Positions 32,534 to 42,524 of a DNA stretch of 42,524 bases are shown in pieces. The DNA comes from Streptomyces sp. 8L. Its GTDB lineage: Bacteria; Actinomycetota; Actinomycetes; Streptomycetales; Streptomycetaceae. A program made the translations under genes and the position numbers. Below the pieces are notes generated by a model, which did no database searches, was not told the origin of the DNA, and was given only the letters and a program-made list of their open reading frames with translations. How positions within the stretch are numbered: position 1 is the stretch's first letter; each line of letters starts with the position of its first letter. Where the stretch lies: positions 21,339 to 63,862 of the forward strand of contig NZ_JAIUKE010000012.1 in the NCBI RefSeq assembly GCF_020176795.1, given 5' to 3'.

Positions 32534-33772
32534 CAGGGAGGCGAGCCTGCGCAGCACGAAGCGCGGAGCCCAGGCGGCGGTGTGTTCGGCGCGGGTGTGC
32601 CACTGGGCCGGCAGGCGGCGCAGCAGCGCTGTCAGGGTGGCCCTGCCCTCCAGCCGGGCGAGTGGCGCGCCGAGGCAGTGGTGGATACCGCGGCCGAAGG
32701 CCAGGTGGCTGGTTCTGCGGTGCGGGTCGAACCGCTCGGGGGAGGGGTACTGGGACTCGTCATGCTGGGCGGCGCCCACCATGAGTTGCACCATCTCCCC
32801 CTCCCGTATGAGCGATCCGCCGAGTTCGAGGTCGGCGGGGGCGATACGGCTGATCATGTGGATGGGAGGGTCGTAGCGGAGTATCTCCTCCACCGTGGCG
32901 GGGATGTCCTCGGGCCGGTTTCGCAGCTCGTCGAGCTGGCCGGGGCGGGTGAGGAGCAGCCACATGACGCTGGACAGGAGATGGGTGGTGGTTTCCATGG
33001 CGGCCAACAGCATGAAAAGCACCAGGGAATGGACCGTAGCGTCGCTCTGCGCCCGGTCCCCGATTCTCTCGTCCCAGGCCGCGAGCCACCCGGAGACGGG
33101 ATCGTCCCCGGGCCTCTCGCGGCACTGGAGGATGAACGACCAGAAGTAGTCGTGGAGTTCGCGGGTCGCCCGATCCGCTCGGTCGAGTTCGCTCGGCGAG
33201 GGGAACAGCTCCTGGGTGCACGCCTGTTCATGCGTCAGGTGCAGGAGGTAGTGGAAGTCCCGCGGCGGTATGCGCAGCCAGGTGCCGATGGTCTGGATCG
33301 GAAGCTCATCACTCACGAGGGGGACGTAGTCGGCACCTCCGTCCCGCATGCGCTCGATGAACCGCTCCACCAGCGCTTCCGCCATCTGCTCGACGGGCCT
33401 GCCGATGTCCTGGAGTGTGGCGCGGCTGAACAGAGGGGTGACGGAGCGTCTGACCTGGGTGTGCTGCGGCGGGTTCAGCATCGGCAGCAGCTGACCCATC
33501 GCCACGGAGGAGGGCGCGGTCCAGCGTCTGTTCGCCTGACCGGCCCGCCAACCCGCCGTCGGCACACCCCAGGTGGAGTCCGCCAGAATCCGGGAGCAGA
33601 GGTGGTACGAGGTCACCAGGTGTCCGCCCCAGGGGGCAGGGACGACCTCGCCGTGGTCCCGCAGTTCCGAGTAGAGGGGAAACGGGTTCCTCTGCCCCTC
33701 GGACCTGCGCAGACGTGAGCACAGAGAAGTGATTTCGCGGCGTTTCGAATCCGCTGTGGCAGCGGGAAGCAC
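32516..33772 (-). CDS. Cytochrome P450 of the conservon operon
   Basis: A 418-residue P450. K-helix EEILRYDPP (ExxR) and haem loop FGRGIHHCLGAPLARLEG with the axial Cys are standard. The I-helix reads LLAAMETTTHLL: the acid-threonine pair (E-T) is kept, but the usual AGxE Gly and His are Ala and Met. Meander and PERFDPHRR segment are normal. GTG 33772 has CGGAGG 7-8 nt upstream. It lies 108 nt after the CYP157-like gene and 97 nt before the enoyl-CoA hydratase-like gene. Conservons commonly include a second P450; family assignment is open. Its 3' end is tandemly repeated. Confidence 0.9.
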   Translation of the reverse strand: MLPAATADSKRREITSLCSRLRRSEGQRNPFPLYSELRDHGEVVPAPWGGHLVTSYHLCSRILADSTWGVPTAGWRAGQANRRWTAPSSVAMGQLLPMLNPPQHTQVRRSVTPLFSRATLQDIGRPVEQMAEALVERFIERMRDGGADYVPLVSDELPIQTIGTWLRIPPRDFHYLLHLTHEQACTQELFPSPSELDRADRATRELHDYFWSFILQCRERPGDDPVSGWLAAWDERIGDRAQSDATVHSLVLFMLLAAMETTTHLLSSVMWLLLTRPGQLDELRNRPEDIPATVEEILRYDPPIHMISRIAPADLELGGSLIREGEMVQLMVGAAQHDESQYPSPERFDPHRRTSHLAFGRGIHHCLGAPLARLEGRATLTALLRRLPAQWHTRAEHTAAWAPRFVLRRLASLHVSVV

Positions 33773-33880
33773 AAGGACACCTCCGTGCAGATGACCCGCG
33801 GACGCAGGGTCACCACGTGGCTACCCGTCTAAGCAGGCGGCATATTCGTCAGCGAACGCATTTTCTCACTGTGATGTGAG

Positions 33881-35248
33881 TCACTGTCCGTTGAGCCAGC
33901 GGCGGAAGTTGCTCCAGAGTCCGCCGCTTCGCGGCTGCGACGGTGCGGCCTCCGGCGCGGGCGCACTCGGCCTGTCCGTGGCGGACGGGAGCGAGGGCGC
34001 GGCCGGGCGCGGCGCGGCGGGCAGCGTCGCACTGGCGGTATGCGTCGGGCTCTCCGGCGGGAACTGCGTCGGCAGTTCGACCAGGGCGCGGGTGAACGCG
34101 CCCTGACGCCACTGCGGTTTCCCGGCCGGCAGGGTGAGCTTCATGTCGGGGAGCCGGGTGAGCAGCCGTTCGATGCCCGTCATGTAGATGACGTGGGCCC
34201 AGCTCTTGGCGGGGCAGGTGTGGGGGCCCGCGCCCCAGGCCAGATGCGCGCCTCCCGAGGCCGCCCCGGCGTTCGACAGCGCCGGGTCGGTGTTGGCCGC
34301 CGCGAAGCTGATCACGATGGGGTGCCCCGCAGGGAGTACGGCGCCCGACACCTCGGTGTCCGAAAGGGCGTAGTGCACCGCGTAGTTGGCGATGGGCGGG
34401 TCGTTCCACAGGGTGGAGTTGACTGCCTCGTCCACCCGGAGCTGCGGGTTGTGGAGGAGCCGCCACAGCGTGCTGGCGATGAGGTTCTGCAGCGGCTCGG
34501 AGCCCGCGCCGATCAGAAGCACCAGCTGCTGGACCATCTCCTGGTCGTTCAGGCCGCTTTCGTGCTCGATGAGCCACGACACCACGTCGGCGCCCCGCTC
34601 CCTGCGGCGGAGCTTGACGAGCTCGAAGAGGGCTTCGACCAGGGTCGCGTTGGCGTTGTGGGCGTCGTGCCCGTCGAACAGGTCCGAGATGCTGGAGATC
34701 AGGCGGTCGCCCGTGTCCTCGGTGCAGGCGAACAGGTCGCTGAAGACCAGAAGGGGGAGCTTGCGGGCGAACTGCGCGATCAGATCGACCTGGCCGTCGC
34801 GGCAGAACTGGTCGACGAGGTAGTCGGAGAACTGCTCGACCTTCTTGCCCAGGGTGAACATGTCGACCTGGTCGAGGCTGTCCTTGACGGCCTGCCGCAG
34901 CCGGATGTGTTCCGTCCCGTCGGCGAACAGCGCGTTCTCCCGCTTCAGCATCAGCTGAAGCGCGTCGGAGTCCTGCGGCACCCAGCCGTCGTGGAAGGCC
35001 TGCCACTGATCCGAGTCGCGCACGAAGTTGTGGGGGGGCTTCAGGACCCGCAGGGCGGCGTCGTAACTGGTGACGAGAGTCGCTTGCACTCCCGGCGCCA
35101 TCTCGACCGCCGCGACCGGGCCGAACTGACGCAGGTGGGAGTAGAACCGCTGGGGATCGGCGGTGAATTCGGCCCCGAACAACGGGACAGATGTCTTCTG
35201 ACCGCCCGCGTGGGCGGGGCAGCCCGGCGGTGGTGTCTGCTGGTCCAT
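33881..35248 (-). CDS. CYP157-like cytochrome P450 without ExxR, with C-terminal tail
   Basis: A 455-residue P450. Haem loop LAWGAGPHTCPAKSWA keeps the Cys ligand. The K-helix reads DEAVNSTLWNDPP where others have EExLRxxPP, so ExxR is replaced by S-x-x-W; absence of ExxR is the known mark of CYP157. The I-helix LLIGAGSEPLQNLI lacks the normal Thr. After residue ~395 there is a 60-residue Pro/Ala/Ser tail (PESPTHTASATLPAAPRPAAP...) ending in GGLWSNFRRWLNGQ, a short amphipathic basic-aromatic helix. ATG 35248 is 9 nt after cvnD. CYP157 genes follow cvnD in several conservons; no monooxygenase activity is firmly known. Confidence 0.9.
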   Translation of the reverse strand: MDQQTPPPGCPAHAGGQKTSVPLFGAEFTADPQRFYSHLRQFGPVAAVEMAPGVQATLVTSYDAALRVLKPPHNFVRDSDQWQAFHDGWVPQDSDALQLMLKRENALFADGTEHIRLRQAVKDSLDQVDMFTLGKKVEQFSDYLVDQFCRDGQVDLIAQFARKLPLLVFSDLFACTEDTGDRLISSISDLFDGHDAHNANATLVEALFELVKLRRRERGADVVSWLIEHESGLNDQEMVQQLVLLIGAGSEPLQNLIASTLWRLLHNPQLRVDEAVNSTLWNDPPIANYAVHYALSDTEVSGAVLPAGHPIVISFAAANTDPALSNAGAASGGAHLAWGAGPHTCPAKSWAHVIYMTGIERLLTRLPDMKLTLPAGKPQWRQGAFTRALVELPTQFPPESPTHTASATLPAAPRPAAPSLPSATDRPSAPAPEAAPSQPRSGGLWSNFRRWLNGQ

Positions 35249-35257
35249 GACGTGCTC

Positions 35258-35857
35258 CTAGCCGGTTATCTTTTGCAGGTATTCCACGAGTACTACGAGG
35301 GATTCGAGCGACGACTGCTCGTTGCGGGGGTCACAGAAGACGACAGGCGTCTCGGGGAGCAGGTCGAGTGCCTCCCTGATCTCGCCCTCGGCATGCTCGT
35401 TCGCGCCGTCGAAGTGGTTGACGGCGATCGTGTAGGGAATGCCGTAGGTCTCCACCAGGTCCATGACGGCGAAGGACTCGCCGAGACGGGCCGGGTCCAC
35501 CAGGACCAGGGCGCCGAGCGCCCCCCGTGCCAGGTCCTGCCACCACTGCACGAAACGGTTCTGGCCAGGCGTTCCGAACAGGTACAGCACGAGGCTGTCG
35601 CTGAGGGTCCGCCGGCCGAAGTCCATGGCCACGGTGGTGGTGGTCTTCCCCTGGACACCCTGGAGGTTGTCGATGTCCGCCCCGGCCTGCGTCATGGTCT
35701 CTTCGGTGCGCAGGGGCGCGATTTCCGACAATGTGCCCACGAGCGTGGTCTTCCCGACGGCGAAATGCCCCACGATGAGGATCTTGACGGTCGTCGTCAC
35801 GCTCTCGGGCAGATAACGCGGGTCACCCGAGTTTCTGTCGCTGCTTTCGGAGGCCAT
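35258..35857 (-). CDS. cvnD: CvnD: small GTPase/ATP-GTP-binding protein of conservon
   Basis: A 199-residue Ras-like GTPase of the MglA/Rab-like type. Motifs: GHFAVGKTTLVG (P-loop), T35-equivalent in TEETMTQAG, GTPGQNRF (the DxxGQ-type switch II), NHFDGAN (NKxD equivalent, with N-x-x-D) and FCDPRN. ATG 35857 has AGGAAG 6 nt upstream and overlaps CvnC by 35 nt; the longer frame to 35887 is less likely. It forms a signalling unit with CvnA-C; S. coelicolor and S. griseus have many such units. It binds GTP or ATP and transmits a signal, probably to the P450s. Confidence 0.9.
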   Translation of the reverse strand: MASESSDRNSGDPRYLPESVTTTVKILIVGHFAVGKTTLVGTLSEIAPLRTEETMTQAGADIDNLQGVQGKTTTTVAMDFGRRTLSDSLVLYLFGTPGQNRFVQWWQDLARGALGALVLVDPARLGESFAVMDLVETYGIPYTIAVNHFDGANEHAEGEIREALDLLPETPVVFCDPRNEQSSLESLVVLVEYLQKITG

Positions 35858-36242
35858 CAAGCACTTCCTGTAGGAGTTTCGGGTCATGGCGCTGGGCCCT
35901 GGCGATGGGCGCCCTGGTCCTCAGGTGTCCCTGCTCCGTCAGGTCGGCGAGCAGAAGCTTGACGACCCCCACGGGCAGACCGGTGTGTCCGACGACCTCT
36001 GCCACCGACAGGAATCCGCCGGAGCACAGATCGAGAAGACGTTGCTTCTCGGGGGAGACGGGGCCCCCGCGGCGCCCCGCGTCCGGAGTGGCCCACACCA
36101 GGACGGTCAGGTCGAACTCGTCGTCCTTGGGCAGCGGTCTGCCACCGGTAAAGACGAAAGGGCGTACGAGCGCGGTCTGTTCGGTCGCGTCTGCGGGCTC
36201 GTCCGCGTCATCCGGATCAGTGCCGTTCGGTGGGATCGTCAC
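35823..36242 (-). CDS. cvnC: CvnC: DUF742 protein of conservon
   Basis: A 139-residue protein with a DUF742 domain: LVRPFVFTGGRPLPKDDEFDLTVLVW (the VRPFxxTGGR hallmark), KQRLLDLCSGGFLSVAEVVGHTGLPVGVVKLLLADL with a winged-helix-like helix-turn-helix. The N-terminal acidic tail (TDPDDADEPADATEQ) is typical. GTG 36242 overlaps the CvnB stop as GTGA, giving translational coupling. In conservons this protein interacts with CvnB and CvnD; DNA binding is not shown. Confidence 0.92.
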   Translation of the reverse strand: MTIPPNGTDPDDADEPADATEQTALVRPFVFTGGRPLPKDDEFDLTVLVWATPDAGRRGGPVSPEKQRLLDLCSGGFLSVAEVVGHTGLPVGVVKLLLADLTEQGHLRTRAPIARAQRHDPKLLQEVLDGLRKQRQKLG

Positions 36243-36640
36243 TGGCGACCAGCGTCCTCACGGGGAGGGCTGGACAGGTACTTTCCGAGCCGCTGGACCA
36301 GCTGCTGGATCGCGAAGGCGATCGCCTCCATGTCCACGGTCTTGCCGGTCGCCACGGCGACATAGGCGCCCTCGCCCGCGGAGGCCAGGAAGATGTAGCC
36401 GGTGGTTCCCTCGACCAGCGTCTGGAGCCAGTGGCTGTTGACGTCCTGGACCTCGCTGTTCGCGATGCGGCTGAGCGACTGCATCGCGCTCATGCTGGCG
36501 GCGAACCGGTCGGCCTCGTCCCGTTCGAGCGTTTCGTTCCGCCCCATGAGGAGGCCGTCGGCGGAGAGGACAACGCAGGACGTGACGTCCTTGATCTGCA
36601 TCAGGTTGTCCAGCATCCACGACTCGACTTGCGGCTTCAC
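36239..36640 (-). CDS. cvnB: CvnB: Roadblock/LC7 domain protein of conservon
   Basis: A 133-residue Roadblock/LC7 fold: WMLDNLMQIKDVTSCVVLSADGLLMGRNE then FAASMSAMQSLSRIANSE and GYIFLASAGEGAYVAVAT, alternating strands and helices. It acts as partner or GAP for MglA-like GTPases (here CvnD). GTG 36640 overlaps the CvnA stop (GTGA). Same overlap style as with CvnC, so A, B and C are made in fixed ratios. Usual length for CvnB. Confidence 0.93.
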   Translation of the reverse strand: MKPQVESWMLDNLMQIKDVTSCVVLSADGLLMGRNETLERDEADRFAASMSAMQSLSRIANSEVQDVNSHWLQTLVEGTTGYIFLASAGEGAYVAVATGKTVDMEAIAFAIQQLVQRLGKYLSSPPREDAGRQ

Positions 36641-37875
36641 TGATCGTCCCGCCCTTCACTGATGGGAGTGGACCGACCAGCCGTACTGCCTCGCTGAAAG
36701 GCCCCAAAGTTGGCAACTGGTGCAGAAGTGCCGGAGTTCGGCCGCTCATCACTGGTGCCGGGCACTACGGAGAATTCGCTGCGCCGCCTGCGCCGGCGCG
36801 GGAGACCTCCGTGGGTGACGCCGTATGCGGCGGCGTCCGCGTCGGTGTCCGGTGTGTTTCCCTGGTCCGCGTCGCCGAGGTCGCCTTCGGTCCGTGTCAC
36901 CGTCGGTTCCACTCCCTCTGTCGTCGGTCGGGGGGCTGCCTGCGGGACTTCGGTGAGCAGTTCCTTCCTGAGGAGCACGACCGCCTCGACACCGCCGTAC
37001 GGCGAGCCCTTGAGGGACACCGAGAAGCCGCTCTGCCGAGCCGCCAGGGTTCCGATGAGCCGGAAGCCGATCTGGGGCGGGGTGCCGAGATCGGCGAGGG
37101 ACGCGGGCTGTGACAACAGGGCCTCTGCGGTCTTGCGTTCGTCCTCCGTCATGCCGACGCCGGAGTCGTAGATGCTGACGCAGATGCCGCTGGGGACGTC
37201 CCGGATCTCGACCTCCACCGTCGAGGTCGGGGGAGAGTACTCGGTCGCGTTGTCCAGGAGCTCCGCGAGCACCAGGGCCACGGGCTCCACGGCCCGCGCG
37301 ACCACCGCGACGTCACTGCCCGCCATGCGGATCTCGACGCGGTTGAAGTGGCGGATGCGGCTCTGCGCGCCGCGCGCGATGTCGGAGATGGACGCCGCCT
37401 CGGGGCGCCGGGGCAGACGGCCTCCTGAGAGCACCTCCAGCGCCTGCGCCTTGCGCCTGAACTGGGCGTTGTGGGAGTCGGTCTTCAGCCACTCCTGCAG
37501 GTGCTCGGAGTTGTTGCCGAACCGCCGCATGTTCTCCTCGATGAGGCGCGCCTGGTTGGCCGCCGCGCTCTGGAGCGTGCGGGTGAGGGCGACGACCGTG
37601 GTCGACAGCGCCGCCGCCGCGCGCTCCTGGGCGCCGTGGGCGGCTTCCTCCGTGCGCTGTTCGAAGGCCGCGACGTATTCGGCCTGATGCGCGGAGAGTT
37701 GTCGGTTCTCACCCTGCAGCATGGTGTTCTGGGCGCCCAGGTCGCGATTGACCTGGCCCTGTCTCCTGAGCTCGCGCTGTTGACTGCGCTGCCGCCACAG
37801 CAGAACCGCCACGGCGAGGAGGGCGATCACCAAGAGACCGGCTAGGATGGCTGAAACCAGTTGGTATTCGGACAT
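36637..37875 (-). CDS. cvnA: CvnA: membrane-anchored histidine-kinase-like ATPase of conservon
   Basis: A 412-residue protein. One N-terminal membrane span (LVSAILAGLLVIALLAVAVLL, given in part as residues 6-26), a coiled coil of ~80 residues (RELRRQGQVNRDLGAQ... QAEYVAAFEQRTEEA), and an HATPase_c domain with N-box ELLDNATEYSPP and G1 box YDSGVGM. No phosphoacceptor His domain is clear, as is usual for CvnA. The C-terminal tail (after ~305) is disordered with a basic RRRRRR patch. ATG 37875 behind GAGAG. First gene of the operon; it senses an unknown signal at the membrane and passes it to CvnB-D. Confidence 0.93.
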   Translation of the reverse strand: MSEYQLVSAILAGLLVIALLAVAVLLWRQRSQQRELRRQGQVNRDLGAQNTMLQGENRQLSAHQAEYVAAFEQRTEEAAHGAQERAAAALSTTVVALTRTLQSAAANQARLIEENMRRFGNNSEHLQEWLKTDSHNAQFRRKAQALEVLSGGRLPRRPEAASISDIARGAQSRIRHFNRVEIRMAGSDVAVVARAVEPVALVLAELLDNATEYSPPTSTVEVEIRDVPSGICVSIYDSGVGMTEDERKTAEALLSQPASLADLGTPPQIGFRLIGTLAARQSGFSVSLKGSPYGGVEAVVLLRKELLTEVPQAAPRPTTEGVEPTVTRTEGDLGDADQGNTPDTDADAAAYGVTHGGLPRRRRRRSEFSVVPGTSDERPNSGTSAPVANFGAFQRGSTAGRSTPISEGRDDQ

Positions 37876-38099
37876 AAGGCTCTCTACTAGCGGGCAGCTT
37901 CAGACGCCACCGAAAGCTCGCGCGGCGACCTCTGGGGGGCTTATCGACTGTCAAGTCGTGGATCAGCACACAGATCGCAAGCGTTCGAATCGTAGCATCA
38001 ACCAATCAAGCTTACTGACGCGTCATCATATTGATTCAAACGCCTGCGGCGCAGTGTTCTCGGGTGAACGGGACAGCGGCAAAAAGGGCGCCATTCGTC

Positions 38100-38129
38100 C
38101 ATGTGACTGTCGCGCATGTGGCTGTCCCG
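38100..38129. repeat. 15-bp tandem repeat in the intergenic region
   Basis: CATGTGACTGTCGCG is followed directly by CATGTGGCTGTCCCG, 13 of 15 matches. If translated on the minus strand it yields the repeat RDSHM. Function unknown. Confidence 0.8.
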
Positions 38130-38732
38130 GTGGATGAGGATCGGCTCCGCCCCGGTGGGGCGTGCGGGGCGCGATCGTACTGGGGCCGAGGCCCGGGCCG
38201 GGACCGCGACCGGGGCCCGGGCGATCGGCTCGGCGGACCCGGCGGGAAGGTGCACGCTCTCGGGGACGACGGCCGCGGGACCGGGCCGGAGACCGGAGGG
38301 CTCGACGCGGGCGACGCGACTGCGGACGGCCCTCATGACGGCCCGGGCGCCCCGTTCCGAGGTCTCGTCCGCGAACCCCGCGCTCCTTATCGTGAGATGC
38401 GGCCCTTGGCCGGGTATGACCGTGAGGGCCGGACCAAGCGGAATGAGCGCTGAACGATGGTCAGCGGCCGGCCGGTGGACGTCGTCCCGCCTCTCGAAGG
38501 AGAGGCGCCAGGCGTGGCGGCGGCGTCCCACGCTCTGTCCGGGCCGCCACCACCAGTGGTTTTTCCTACTCCCTGGCGTTGTCATGGGATATGTCCAATC
38601 AGCCTGCGTCGAGGTCTGAGGAGAGGCTAGCGCGCCCGGTTCCGGACTCAGACGGAAGCCCTGGCTCACGCTCTGGGGCCCGCGCCGCGCCCGTTTCCAC
38701 CGGGTCCCGGAGGTGAGCGGTGGGGAGAGAGT

Positions 38733-38783
38733 GACGGCCCGTGGCGGGGCAACGGCGAAGAGGGGGACGGCCCGTGGCGGGGC
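38733..38783. repeat. 18-bp direct repeat after the DinB-type gene
   Basis: GACGGCCCGTGGCGGGGC occurs exactly at 38733-38750 and 38766-38783, a period of 33 bp. It lies 20 nt beyond the stop of the gene at 38803. It joins the set of short repeats found just past 3' ends elsewhere in this window. Confidence 0.85.
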
Positions 38784-38802
38784 CGCCGCGGGGAGTATCT
38801 TG

Positions 38803-39339
38803 CTACTCGCCGGTGGCGCCGTCGATGGCTTCGCGGAGGAGATCCGCGTGCCCGAGATGGCGCGCGTACTCCTCGATCACGTGCGTGAGGACGAACCGTA
38901 CGTCGGTGTCGCCGTACTCCTCGTTCGGCACGAGGCGCGCGGGCTCGTCCGTCACCTCCGCGAACACGAGCCGCGACTCCTCGCACGCCCGCAGACAGTC
39001 CTCGTACACCTCCGCTGCCGGTGTGGGGTCGGACTCGTCGAACCATGTGTCGCCGGTACGGGAAATGCGCGTCCGATACGGAAAGAAGTCCGGTGCCGTG
39101 CCGGCCAGGGCCCGCTGAAACCACGCGCGTTCGACGCCCTGCAGATGGCGCATCAGGCCCAGCAGAGTCAATTCCGTGGATGGTATGGGTTGTTGTCGCA
39201 GCTGTTTCTCCGAAAGTCCTTCACACTTCCACAGAAAAGCCGCCCGGTGGTATTCGAGATTTGAGGCGATCACCTCCAGCCACGGGCCGGCCGTGACCCG
39301 TTCGGGACGGACGATCTTCCCCACCACGCCCTCGCTCAT
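38803..39339 (-). CDS. DinB/DUF664-family protein
   Basis: A 178-residue four-helix-bundle protein of the DinB / mycothiol-maleylpyruvate isomerase-like superfamily, often DUF664 in actinobacteria. Three potential metal-binding His lie in the expected places: LLGLMRHLQGVERAWF (H in helix 2 region), and VIEEYARHLGHADLLREAIDG (two His in the last helix). These proteins bind a metal and transfer thiols such as mycothiol. ATG 39339 with GAGGAG 9 nt upstream is chosen over an ORF start at 39453, whose extension is random. Single gene, own promoter not recognised. Confidence 0.82.
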   Translation of the reverse strand: MSEGVVGKIVRPERVTAGPWLEVIASNLEYHRAAFLWKCEGLSEKQLRQQPIPSTELTLLGLMRHLQGVERAWFQRALAGTAPDFFPYRTRISRTGDTWFDESDPTPAAEVYEDCLRACEESRLVFAEVTDEPARLVPNEEYGDTDVRFVLTHVIEEYARHLGHADLLREAIDGATGE

Positions 39340-39565
39340 GTCGTCGATCTCCTCGCCTGTGGCCCTCTCGGGAGAGCCGCCGCGTACCGGACGACCGCCC
39401 CGGGTCGGCGACAGGCTAGATACGGCGAACGGGAGACAGCAATGTTTGGCCATCGCTGGGCGGCGCGTGTCCGGCCGCCGGGCCTGGTGCCCGGCCCCGG
39501 TACCCGGCTCCGCTGCCCGGCCCGGCCCCGGACTTGGAGGCGGGCCGGGGCCGGGAGCGCCGGAA

Positions 39566-42462
<2,897 letters not shown>

Positions 42463-42524
42463 GCTCTGCTCTCCTGTCAGGCGAACTGATGGGTGGGGGA
42501 GGCGTGTTGGGGAGGAGACGGAGG

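Larger units (their letters stand above)
37876..38802. other. Long intergenic region, no convincing gene
   Basis: 927 nt. The part next to cvnA (37940-38045) is the most AT-rich in the window and probably carries its promoter: on the minus strand TTGAAT (about 38033-38038) and TAAGCT with a 19-nt gap, and a TTGACA at about 37950, are weak candidates. A 15-bp tandem repeat lies at 38100-38129 and an 18-bp direct repeat at 38733-38783. Frames at 37998-38669 (-) and 38031-38453 (+) lack a ribosome-binding site and recognisable motifs, so I do not call them. Confidence 0.6.

Noticed and set aside
38553..38576. Short hairpin with five T (CCAC-CACCA-GTGG) as terminator
   Set aside because: Stem of only four to five pairs and no gene ends nearby on that strand.
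37998..38669. Minus-strand frame of 223 codons in the gap before cvnA
   Set aside because: No ribosome-binding site, no domain, R/P/A-rich text; the RDSHM repeat is a by-product of the DNA repeat at 38100.

Overview
The window is chromosomal DNA of very high G+C content from a Streptomyces-like actinomycete. Support: strong third-position GC, many GTG starts, five short-chain or NmrA-type and FAD redox enzymes, four cytochrome P450s, four TetR regulators and a complete conservon (cvnABCD). I saw no rRNA, CRISPR array or intact insertion sequence.

Layout. (1) 1-4000 is a worn accessory stretch: a run of 40 C, a tRNA-like 3' fragment, a truncated HNH/P-loop gene, a lipoprotein, a small helix-turn-helix protein, two small unknown proteins, and frameshifted remnants of a collagen-like and a DNA-binding protein. 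(2) 4000-12700 is a two-operon P450 system. Operon A is FAD ferredoxin reductase, P450, SDR, SDR and MFS exporter. Operon B is P450, TetR, ferredoxin and the first ~28 codons of a dead ferredoxin reductase. Both carry the same 22-bp near-palindrome upstream, so they look like one regulon sharing one electron-transfer chain. (3) 12720-17006 holds a divergent nmrA-like/tetR pair with twin palindromes, then a type I Baeyer-Villiger monooxygenase and another TetR gene. (4) 17147-26252 is a catabolic locus: lactate/glycolate-type permease, IclR regulator, class V glyoxylate-type aminotransferase, a 1011-residue FAD/Fe-S 2-hydroxyacid dehydrogenase, an FAH-family hydrolase and a zinc alcohol dehydrogenase. 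(5) 26354-31364 holds a translationally coupled MFS exporter and polyprenyl synthetase, then a TetR gene divergent from an aromatic-type flavin hydroxylase. (6) 31615-37875 is the conservon operon, reading leftward: cvnA, cvnB, cvnC, cvnD, a CYP157-like P450, a second P450 and an enoyl-CoA hydratase-like gene. (7) 38803-42462 holds a DinB-fold protein, a Tat-exported GH63-type glycosidase and a beta-carbonic anhydrase.

How the parts work together (inference). Operon A supplies the reductase and operon B the only ferredoxin near these P450s, with export by the MFS protein. The permease locus could import a 2-hydroxyacid such as glycolate or lactate, oxidise it to the 2-oxoacid and transaminate the product. 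The conservon couples a membrane-anchored sensor-like ATPase, a Roadblock protein and a small GTPase to two P450s.

Three non-genic patterns stand out: the shared operator of operons A and B; short tandem duplications just outside the 3' ends of at least four genes, in two cases copying the stop-codon region itself; and a 20-bp duplication of a ribosome-binding site plus start codon that creates a 7-codon leader peptide before the large dehydrogenase.
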